Below, piece by piece: positions 1 through 5,740 of a DNA stretch of 6,195 bases. Numbering within the stretch: the first letter of the stretch is position 1; every line of letters begins with the position of its first letter. Origin of the DNA: Syntrophomonadaceae bacterium (GTDB lineage Bacteria; Bacillota; Dethiobacteria; PWVN01); the NCBI GenBank assembly GCA_003561835.1, contig PWVN01000196.1:1-6195 (forward strand). The letters run 5' to 3'. The position numbers and the translations under genes were made by a program. A model generated the notes under the pieces. The model did not search any database. It was not told the origin of the DNA and saw only the letters and a program-made list of their open reading frames with translations.

Positions 1-23
1 GGGGTTTTTAATGAGTGAGAAGT

Positions 24-111
24 GTCCCCGGAACTTGAATGCATTCAAGTCTTCGGAACCGTCCCTGGAGCTTGAATGGATTCAAGTCTTTGGAACCGTC
101 CCCGGAGCTTG
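24..111. repeat. 37-bp tandem repeat with internal palindromes (2.4 copies)
   Basis: Two adjacent 37-bp units (24-60 and 61-97) differ at only a few positions, and a third copy begins at 98 and breaks off near 111. Each unit opens with GTCCC[C/T]GGA and closes with GGAACC. Unit 1 contains a perfect 18-bp palindrome, ACTTGAATGCATTCAAGT, at 33-50. Unit 2 keeps 7-bp arms (CTTGAAT at 71-77, ATTCAAG at 80-86) around a GG centre. The unit could form a cruciform in DNA or a hairpin in RNA. Its position, outside any credible gene and just upstream of folC, fits a dispersed intergenic palindromic repeat (REP-like) or a protein-binding array. It is not a CRISPR array, because the units abut without spacers. 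No transposase is visible nearby. The repeat is directly seen; its role is unknown. Confidence 0.8.
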
Positions 112-170
112 CCCTCTGTCCCGGTTACATTTGTACTGGAGAACGGGCCTCTTTGTACCAGAAAAAACCC

Positions 171-199
171 TTGATTGTTCCAGGGGCTTGATGTAATAT
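171..199 (+). promoter_or_regulatory. candidate promoter for folC
   Basis: TTGATT at 171-176 and TAATAT at 194-199 are separated by 17 bp. Each matches the sigma-70/sigma-A consensus at four of six positions. The site is about 40 bases before the folC GTG and lies in the only AT-richer patch of the upstream region. This is a weak match found by eye, and transcription could start elsewhere. Confidence 0.3.
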
Positions 200-221
200 G
201 TTATAGGGGTTCTATACGAGT

Positions 222-238
222 GGAGAAGGTGAAGGAGA
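222..238 (+). promoter_or_regulatory. folC ribosome binding region
   Basis: Two purine-rich Shine-Dalgarno-like blocks precede the GTG at 239: GGAGAAGG at 222-229, nine bases from the start, and AAGGAGA at 232-238, which touches the start codon. The second is too close to work in the usual geometry, so the first is the more likely site. An in-frame TGA at 230-232 rules out any earlier start, which fixes GTG 239 as the start. Confidence 0.55.
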
Positions 239-1549
239 GTGGATTACCGGGAAGCCCTCCAGTGGATTCACAGCAGAGAACGCTTCGGCATCAAGCCTGG
301 CCTGGACAGGATTCGTTGTATCCTGGAGGAGTTCTCAAACCCTCATCGCGAACTGAATGTGATCCACATCGGGGGAACCAACGGTAAAGGCTCTACCGCT
401 GCCTTTGCCGCTTCTATTTTACGGGAAGCGGGTTTTAAGACGGGTTTGTACACGTCGCCCTACCTGGAGTCCTTCACCAACCGGATGGCGGTGGACGGCC
501 GGGATGTGACGGCAAAGACCCTGACCTCCCTGGTGGAGCAGGTGAAACCCGTGGTGGACCGGATATCCGCAGCTGGGACCCTGGGCCCCCCGACGGAGTT
601 CGAGGTGGTGACGGCCCTGGCCCTCCTGCATTTTTCCCGGGCCCAGGTGGATTACCTGGTCCTGGAGGTGGGCCTGGGCGGCCGGCTGGATGCCACAAAT
701 GTGGTGGAATCCCCCCTGGTTTCCGTGATCACCAACGTGTCCCTGGAGCATACGGACATCCTGGGGGATACGGTGGCCAAGATTGCCGCCGAAAAGGCGG
801 GCATCATCAAGGAGGGGGTCCCGGCCCTGACCGCTTCCAGGGACCCGGAAGCCCTGGAGGTCCTGACGCGGATTGCCACAGAAAGAAGCGCCCCCCTCTA
901 CCGGGTGGGGGCCGACTATACCTTCGAGACCGGAAGGAAAAGCCTTAAGGGCCAGTTTTTTTCCTGCCGGGGGAGGGGGGTCTCCCTGGAGAATGTCTTT
1001 ATCCCCCTCCTGGGCGAACACCAGGTCCAAAACGCGGTGACGGCCCTGGCGGCCCTGGATCTGGCAGGGATCCCCCTTGCGGAAGGCCTGCTGCGGCAGG
1101 GCCTAAAAACCGTTTCCTGGCCGGGGCGCCTGGAAATTCTTCAGGAAGACCCCCTGGTGGTCATCGATGCGGCCCACAACCCCGACAGCATGAGAAATCT
1201 GGGGCAAGCCCTGGAGGAGTATTTTCCCCGGGGAAACCGGGTGGTGGTCCTGGGGATCCTGGGGGACAAATCCATCCCGGATATGCTGAGAAACATCCTG
1301 TCCGCGGCCGACCGGTTTGTCGTCACCCGGGCCCTGCACCCGACCCGGGCAGCGGAACCCCAGGCGGTGGCGGCGGAAATCGGCAGGCTGACTTCCAAGC
1401 CGGTGGAGGCCCTCCCCGACCTGACGGAAGCCCTGCGCCGGGGGCGGGACCTGGCGGAAGGAGGCACCCTGTGCGTGACGGGCTCCTTCTACACCATCAG
1501 CGAGGCCCGGCGCCTCATGGTGGAGGAGAGGGTTCTTTCCCGGGGATAG
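239..1549 (+). CDS. folC: bifunctional folylpolyglutamate synthase / dihydrofolate synthase
   Basis: A cytoplasmic Mur-ligase-family enzyme that adds L-glutamate to dihydropteroate and/or to tetrahydrofolate polyglutamates with ATP, making and retaining folate cofactors. At 436 residues it has normal family length. Visible motifs are the N-terminal FGIKPGL, the P-loop GGTNGKGS (45-52), YTSPYL (71-76), the pteroate-loop-like TEFEVVTALAL (119-129), EVGLGGRLDATN (143-154), HTDILG (171-176), AEKAGIIK (184-191) holding the lysine (K186) usually carbamylated in this family, WPGR (294-297) and DAAHNP (310-315) of the C-terminal domain. The GTG start is fixed by an in-frame stop just upstream, and the N-terminus (MDYREALQWI) fits the family. 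It lies 96 bases before rnfC on the same strand, so co-transcription is possible. Whether both activities are present cannot be decided from sequence alone. Confidence 0.96.
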   Translation: MDYREALQWIHSRERFGIKPGLDRIRCILEEFSNPHRELNVIHIGGTNGKGSTAAFAASILREAGFKTGLYTSPYLESFTNRMAVDGRDVTAKTLTSLVEQVKPVVDRISAAGTLGPPTEFEVVTALALLHFSRAQVDYLVLEVGLGGRLDATNVVESPLVSVITNVSLEHTDILGDTVAKIAAEKAGIIKEGVPALTASRDPEALEVLTRIATERSAPLYRVGADYTFETGRKSLKGQFFSCRGRGVSLENVFIPLLGEHQVQNAVTALAALDLAGIPLAEGLLRQGLKTVSWPGRLEILQEDPLVVIDAAHNPDSMRNLGQALEEYFPRGNRVVVLGILGDKSIPDMLRNILSAADRFVVTRALHPTRAAEPQAVAAEIGRLTSKPVEALPDLTEALRRGRDLAEGGTLCVTGSFYTISEARRLMVEERVLSRG

Positions 1550-1565
1550 CCAGAACTTATAGAGT

Positions 1566-1609
1566 CGAAAATATGAGGAAATTGCAGGAAAAGCGCCGAT
1601 TTTCGCGAA
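1566..1609. repeat. small inverted repeat and palindrome between folC and rnfC
   Basis: CGAAAAT at 1566-1572 is mirrored by ATTTTCG at 1599-1605 across 26 bases. The second arm overlaps a perfect 8-bp palindrome, TTCGCGAA, at 1602-1609. This is the only symmetrical structure in the folC-rnfC gap. There is no GC-rich stem followed by a T-run, so it does not look like an intrinsic terminator. It might be an operator for the rnf operon, but arms this short can occur by chance. Confidence 0.3.
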
Positions 1610-1630
1610 GTAGTAAAACTTGGAGAAAGA

Positions 1631-1639
1631 GAGGTGATC
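1631..1639 (+). promoter_or_regulatory. rnfC Shine-Dalgarno site
   Basis: GAGGTGATC is an uninterrupted nine-base complement to the conserved 3' end of bacterial 16S rRNA. It lies six bases before ATG 1646, or 11 bases counted from its GAGG core. It overlaps an alternative in-frame GTG at 1634, which has its own upstream GGAG at 1622-1625. The strong match supports ATG 1646 but does not exclude GTG 1634. Confidence 0.6.
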
Positions 1640-1645
1640 GGGAGG

Positions 1646-2959
1646 ATGGTAAAGACTTTTAAAGGCGGGGTGCACCCCGGCCATTTTAAAAGCGCCACAG
1701 CAGGCAAACCCACAATTCCCGCCGAACCCCCGGCCCGGGTGGCCATCCTGATGCAGCAGCACATCGGGGCTCCCTGTGAGCCGCTGGTGGACGTGGGGGA
1801 CCTGGTCAAGGTGGGGCAGAAAGTGGGGGACAGCAAGGGGTTTGTTTCCGTCCCCGTTCATGCCAGCGTTTCCGGCAAGGTGGTGGAGCTTAAGGATTAT
1901 CCCCATCCCGTAGGCCGCCCTGCCAAAGCTGTGGTCATCGAGTCCGACGGCCAGAACACCTGGCATGAGTCCGTCAAGGAGAACCCGCCCCTTCAGGAAC
2001 TCTCCGCCGACGAGCTGAAAAAAATTATCCGGGAAGCCGGTATTGCCGGCATGGGAGGGGCTACCTTTCCCACCCATGTGAAGCTTTCCCCGCCTCCCGA
2101 GAAGCCCATTGACACCGTGATCATCAACGGATCCGAGTGTGAGCCCTTTCTCACCGCCGATCACCGCCTCATGCTGGAACGCCCCGAGGCCGTGGTCTTC
2201 GGCCTAAAGGTCCTCATGAAGGTGCTGGGGGTTGAGAAGGGGTATATCGGCGTGGAGGACAACAAGCCCGACTGCCTGGAGGCCCTGACAGAGGCGGCGG
2301 CAGGGGAGCCCATCGAGGTCAAGTCCCTCCACACCAAGTATCCCCAGGGAGCGGAAAAACAGCTCATCCACGTTTTTACCGGCCGGGAGGTCCCCTCGGG
2401 GGGCCTGCCCATGGATGTGGGCACGGTGGTCCAGAACGCCGGCACCGCCGCAGCCATCGCCGATGCCGTTCAGAAGGGCATCCCCCTGGTGGAGCGGATT
2501 GTGACCGTCACGGGCCCCGGGGTCACGGCCCCTGCCAACCTGCAGGTGAAAATCGGGACCCTGGTCTCGGAGGTCATCGCCCAGTGCGGCGGCATGAAGG
2601 AGAATGCCCGCAAGCTCATCCTGGGGGGCCCCATGATGGGCCTGGCCCAGACCACCGCGGAGATGCCCGTCATCAAAGGGACCTCCGGCATCCTGGTGCT
2701 GACGGATGCGGAGGTGGACATCCTTGAAATCAAGCCCTGCATCCGGTGCGCCCGCTGTGTGGAAGTGTGCCCCGTCAACCTGATGCCCCTGACCATCGGC
2801 TCCGCCACGGAGAAGGGGTACCTGGAAAAGGCGGAGGCTTTCCACGCCGTCGACTGCATCGAGTGCGGCTGCTGCTCCTATATTTGCCCGGCCAAACGCC
2901 CCCTGACCCAGTGGATCCGCATATCCAAGGGGGAAATACTGGCCAGGGCGAAGAAATAG
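1646..2959 (+). CDS. rnfC: Rnf complex subunit RnfC (electron transport complex protein)
   Basis: Peripheral, cytoplasm-facing subunit of the Rnf ferredoxin:NAD+ oxidoreductase, thought to carry the NAD(H)-reactive flavin site. From ATG 1646 it has 437 residues. The N-terminus TFKGGVHP is typical. A barrel-sandwich region follows (about 46-90, with DVGDLVKVGQKVGD). The flavin/NADH-binding core shows GMGGATFPTHVK (135-146), NGSECEP (161-167), PQGAEKQL (233-240) and SGGLPMDVGT (251-260). Two C-terminal [4Fe-4S] motifs are complete: C365-x2-C368-x2-C371-x3-C375P and C404-x2-C407-x2-C410-x3-C414P, with an extra cysteine at 409. It is the first gene of the rnf cluster, 21 bases before the favoured rnfD start. 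An in-frame GTG at 1634 would add four residues (MIGR); ATG is preferred because it gives the usual short N-terminus and a strong ribosome site. Confidence 0.96.
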   Translation: MVKTFKGGVHPGHFKSATAGKPTIPAEPPARVAILMQQHIGAPCEPLVDVGDLVKVGQKVGDSKGFVSVPVHASVSGKVVELKDYPHPVGRPAKAVVIESDGQNTWHESVKENPPLQELSADELKKIIREAGIAGMGGATFPTHVKLSPPPEKPIDTVIINGSECEPFLTADHRLMLERPEAVVFGLKVLMKVLGVEKGYIGVEDNKPDCLEALTEAAAGEPIEVKSLHTKYPQGAEKQLIHVFTGREVPSGGLPMDVGTVVQNAGTAAAIADAVQKGIPLVERIVTVTGPGVTAPANLQVKIGTLVSEVIAQCGGMKENARKLILGGPMMGLAQTTAEMPVIKGTSGILVLTDAEVDILEIKPCIRCARCVEVCPVNLMPLTIGSATEKGYLEKAEAFHAVDCIECGCCSYICPAKRPLTQWIRISKGEILARAKK

Positions 2960-2967
2960 CCGGAAAT

Positions 2968-2975
2968 GGAGGGAG
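2968..2975 (+). promoter_or_regulatory. rnfD Shine-Dalgarno site that selects a TTG start
   Basis: GGAGGGAG lies five bases before an in-frame TTG at 2981. The alternative ATG at 2966 overlaps this site and has no good ribosome binding sequence of its own before it. The arrangement therefore favours the TTG as the real start of rnfD. Confidence 0.65.
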
Positions 2976-2980
2976 AAACC

Positions 2981-3910
2981 TTGGAGAATAGACTGGTTGC
3001 GTCATCATCCCCGCACCTGCGGGCCCCCGAGACGGTCCAGGGCATCATGTTCGATGTGCTGACGGCCCTCTTTCCGGTGGCCCTGGCAGGCGTCCTTTTG
3101 TTCGGTTACAGCGCTCTCATAACTATCCTGCTGGCCACCTTCACGGCCATGCTGACGGAGGCCCTGGTCCTTCGCAGTAAGAACATCATCGGGGACGGCA
3201 GCGCCGCCGTTACGGGCCTGCTGCTGGCCCTGACCCTTCCCCCGGCCCCTCCCTGGTGGCTGGTGGTCTTCGGCTCCCTGGTGGCCGTCCTCATCGGCAA
3301 GCACGTCTTCGGCGGCCTGGGGAGCAACCTCTTCAACCCCGCTCTGGTGGGGCGGGCCGTCCTGACCGTCTCCTTTGCCGGCCACATGACCAACTGGCTG
3401 GCCCCCGGCGTGGACGGCGTCTCCGCCGCCACCCCCCTGGCCGGCGGCAGCGCCTCCATGCTGAACATGTTCACCGGCACCATCCCCGGTTCCATCGGGG
3501 AGACCTCGGCCCTGGCCCTGCTCCTGGGGGCCCTGTGGCTCTTCTACAAGGGGCACATCAGCTGGCACATCCCCGGCAGCTATATCGCCACCGTCTTCGT
3601 CATGGGGGCCATCAATGCCGGCGCCGGGTTTGCCGGCGTGACGGCCATGATGTCTGCCGGCCTCTTCCAGGTCATGGCGGGAGGGCTCCTCCTGGGCGCC
3701 TTCTACATGGCCACCGACTACGTGACCTCTCCCGTGACCCGGGAGGGCCAGGTCATTTTCGGTGTGGGGCTCGGTATCATCACCATGGCCATCCGCTTTT
3801 ACGGGGGATACCCCGAGGGGGTTACCTTTGCCATTCTCCTCATGAACGGCGCCACCCCCCTCATCGATAACCTGACTGTACCCACCAAGTTCGGGGAGGT
3901 GAAGGCCTGA
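2981..3910 (+). CDS. rnfD: Rnf complex membrane subunit RnfD (covalent FMN)
   Basis: Integral membrane subunit of Rnf, related to NqrB, that carries a covalently bound FMN in the electron path across the membrane. From TTG 2981 it has 309 residues, beginning MENRLVASSSPHLRAPETVQ, which fits the family start with its SSPH motif. Many hydrophobic helices follow. Recognisable motifs are DGSAAVTGLLLALTLPP (72-88), NLFNPALVGRA (116-126), the flavinylation motif DGVSAAT (145-151) with Thr151 as the predicted FMN acceptor, ATDYVTSPVT (244-253) and PEGVTFAILLMN (278-289). Attachment of FMN would need an ApbE-type flavin transferase, which is not in this window. An ATG at 2966 would add five residues but lacks a ribosome site. 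The stop overlaps the rnfG start by one base (TGATG), indicating translational coupling. Confidence 0.95.
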   Translation: MENRLVASSSPHLRAPETVQGIMFDVLTALFPVALAGVLLFGYSALITILLATFTAMLTEALVLRSKNIIGDGSAAVTGLLLALTLPPAPPWWLVVFGSLVAVLIGKHVFGGLGSNLFNPALVGRAVLTVSFAGHMTNWLAPGVDGVSAATPLAGGSASMLNMFTGTIPGSIGETSALALLLGALWLFYKGHISWHIPGSYIATVFVMGAINAGAGFAGVTAMMSAGLFQVMAGGLLLGAFYMATDYVTSPVTREGQVIFGVGLGIITMAIRFYGGYPEGVTFAILLMNGATPLIDNLTVPTKFGEVKA

Positions 3911-4443
3911 TGAAAGAGATTTTGAAAATGGCCCTGACCCTGATGCTGATCACGGCCGTCTCGGCCGCATCCCTGTCCTATGTTCACAGCGTTACCTCGG
4001 ATATTATCGATGCCCGGGATGCGGAGCGGAGCCGCCAGGCTATCCTGGACTTCTTCCCCGGTGCTGTCACCGTGGAGGAAGAAACGGTGGAGGGTGTGGA
4101 CTTCAAGGCCGTCTACGGGGAAGGGGAGGTTTTCCTCGGGGCCCTGGCCCAGGCCCGGGCCCGGGGCTACGGGGCTCCCGGCATTCCCTACCAGCTGGTC
4201 ATCGACGGCCAGGGCGAAATAATCAACATTATTTACGGGCCCAACGAGGAAACGGTGGGCATCGGCAAGAAGATAGAAGAGGAGCCCTTCGTCAGCCAGA
4301 TCATCGGGCTGACCCCAAAGGACCCCATCGAGTTGGGCAGGGACATCGACGTCATCACCGGGGCCACCGAGTCTTCCGCCGGGATGGCCAAATCCCTCCG
4401 GGATACCATGGACAAATTCGCCGCCACGTTCCTGGACGGCTAG
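3910..4443 (+). CDS. rnfG: Rnf complex subunit RnfG (FMN-binding)
   Basis: Membrane-anchored Rnf subunit with an FMN-binding domain, related to NqrC. It has 177 residues: one N-terminal hydrophobic anchor (about 7-24), then a soluble domain that in the family faces outside the cytoplasmic membrane. It contains GYGAPGIPYQLVID (87-100), ETVGIGKKIEEEPF (114-127) and the flavinylation motif DVITGAT (147-153), with Thr153 as the predicted FMN acceptor. The more usual family form of the middle motif is ETPGLG, so ETVGIG is a small variation. The ATG shares its first base with the rnfD stop. GGGGAGGTGA at 3893-3902, inside the end of rnfD, supplies the ribosome site. The next gene, rnfE, follows after 14 bases. 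Confidence 0.94.
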   Translation: MKEILKMALTLMLITAVSAASLSYVHSVTSDIIDARDAERSRQAILDFFPGAVTVEEETVEGVDFKAVYGEGEVFLGALAQARARGYGAPGIPYQLVIDGQGEIINIIYGPNEETVGIGKKIEEEPFVSQIIGLTPKDPIELGRDIDVITGATESSAGMAKSLRDTMDKFAATFLDG

Positions 4444-4457
4444 GAGGTGCACCGACT

Positions 4458-5063
4458 GTGAGTTTGAAAGCATCGACGATCTTTACCAGAGGCATCTTGA
4501 CGGAAAACCCCGTCTTCCGGCTGGTCCTGGGGATGTGCCCCGTCCTGGCGGTGACGGCCTGGGCCGAAAGCGCCTTCGGCATGGGGATTTCCACCCTGGC
4601 CGTGCTGACGGCATCCAACATTGTCATATCCGGCATCCGGAATTTTATCCCGGCGAAAATCCGCATTCCCTGCTTCATCGTGATCATCGCCACCTTCGTG
4701 ACCATCGTGGATATGCTCCTTAAGGCCTATTTCGAGGCCTTGCATACGGAGCTGGGGGTTTTCATCCCCTTGATCGTGGTCAACTGCATCATCCTGGGAA
4801 GGGCGGAGGCCTTCGCCAGCAAGCACAGCGTCTTCCACGCCGCCGTGGACGGCCTGGGGATGGGACTGGGCTTCACCCTGAGCCTGACCCTTTTGGGGTC
4901 GGTCCGGGAACTCCTGGGGGCCGGGACCCTCTTCGGGTTGAACATCATGGGGGCATCCTTTGAGCCCATCCAGCTCTTCGCCCAGCCGCCCGGGGCCTTC
5001 ATCGCCCTGGGGCTGCTCATGGCCCTGGTAAATATCTTTTACAAACGGATGGGCCTGGAATAA
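4458..5063 (+). CDS. rnfE: Rnf complex membrane subunit RnfE
   Basis: Integral membrane core subunit of Rnf, homologous to NqrD. It pairs with RnfA in opposite orientation around a membrane-buried [2Fe-2S] cluster. It has 201 residues and about six hydrophobic helices. Family signatures are ENPVFRLVLGMCPVLAVT (16-33) with Cys27, and VNCIILGRAEAFA (108-120) with Cys110; these are the two half-membrane cysteines expected to bind the cluster. The start is GTG, placed ten bases after the GGAGG of a near-perfect AGGAGGTG (4442-4449) that overlaps the rnfG stop codon. An in-frame TTG at 4464 is a less likely start because it lies further from that site. RnfA, the partner, follows after 30 bases. 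Confidence 0.95.
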   Translation: MSLKASTIFTRGILTENPVFRLVLGMCPVLAVTAWAESAFGMGISTLAVLTASNIVISGIRNFIPAKIRIPCFIVIIATFVTIVDMLLKAYFEALHTELGVFIPLIVVNCIILGRAEAFASKHSVFHAAVDGLGMGLGFTLSLTLLGSVRELLGAGTLFGLNIMGASFEPIQLFAQPPGAFIALGLLMALVNIFYKRMGLE

Positions 5064-5093
5064 CCACCCCAGACGAAAAGGAGTTGAGAAACC

Positions 5094-5675
5094 TTGGGAA
5101 ACCTGCTGGCCATTATCCTGCTGGCCGTTCTCGTCGATAACTTTGTCCTGATTCGTTTCTTCGGCATCTGCCCCTTTCTGGGGGTTTCCAGGAAGGTGGA
5201 TACGTCCCTGGGGATGGGCATGGCCGTCGTCTTTGTCATGACCATGGCGTCCCTGGTTACCTGGCTCATCTACAATTTCCTCCTGGTGCCCTTTGCGCTG
5301 GAGTACCTGCGGACGGTGGCCTTCATCCTGGTCATCGCTTCCCTGGTGCAGCTGGTGGAGATGGTTATCCAGAAGGTGAGCCCGGCCCTGAACCAGGCCC
5401 TGGGAATCTTCCTGCCCCTGATCACCACCAACTGCGCTGTCCTGGCCGTGGCCATTTTGAACATCCAAAACGACTTCACCCTGCTTCAGTCCCTGGTCTA
5501 CGGCTTCGGGGCCGCCGTCGGCTTCACCCTGGCCCTGGTCCTCATCGCCGGCATGCGGGAGCGCCTGGAGCTGGTGACGGTGCCCAGACCCTTCCGGGGT
5601 ACGGCCATCGCCCTGGTAACGGCAGGCATCCTGTCCATCGCCTTCATGGGTTTTAGGGGCATGATCGCCCTGTAG
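5094..5675 (+). CDS. rnfA: Rnf complex membrane subunit RnfA
   Basis: Integral membrane core subunit of Rnf, homologous to NqrE and paralogous to RnfE. It has 193 residues and six likely transmembrane helices. Signatures are LVDNFVLIRFFGICPFLG (13-30) with Cys26, and LPLITTNCAVLAVA (107-120) with Cys114. Together with RnfE Cys27 and Cys110 these complete the four cysteines for the intramembrane [2Fe-2S] cluster. The start is TTG, giving MGNLLAIILLAVLVDNFVL, which matches the family N-terminus. AAAGGAG at 5077-5083 lies ten bases upstream. A 65-base gap separates it from rnfB. Confidence 0.95.
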   Translation: MGNLLAIILLAVLVDNFVLIRFFGICPFLGVSRKVDTSLGMGMAVVFVMTMASLVTWLIYNFLLVPFALEYLRTVAFILVIASLVQLVEMVIQKVSPALNQALGIFLPLITTNCAVLAVAILNIQNDFTLLQSLVYGFGAAVGFTLALVLIAGMRERLELVTVPRPFRGTAIALVTAGILSIAFMGFRGMIAL

Positions 5676-5740
5676 GGAAAGGCCGCTCCCTTTAGAGAGA
5701 GACTTATCTTTACGGATATCAAGGAAAGAGGTGGGGGAAT

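Noticed and set aside
24..111. CRISPR array
   Set aside because: The 37-bp repeat length is suggestive, but the copies abut with no spacers, and no cas gene is present.
11..387. Two short + strand frames (11-196 and 175-387) upstream of and overlapping folC
   Set aside because: The first encodes the tandem repeat and has no ribosome site; the second runs out of frame into folC. Neither resembles a protein family.
419..1030. Open frame on the - strand inside folC
   Set aside because: Antisense shadow of conserved folC motifs with Gly/His/Gln-rich product.
1550..1630. Intrinsic terminator after folC
   Set aside because: No GC-rich stem followed by a T-run; the inverted repeat has short AT-rich arms and a 26-base loop.
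1103..2164. A 353-residue open frame on the - strand across the end of folC and start of rnfC
   Set aside because: It spans two well-supported genes and the gap between them and shows no recognisable domain; high GC lowers the number of stop codons in antisense frames.
5674..5691. Terminator-like hairpin AGGGA/TCCCT after rnfA
   Set aside because: The stem has only 5 bp, overlaps the rnfA stop codon and is followed by TTAGAGAGAG rather than a T-run.
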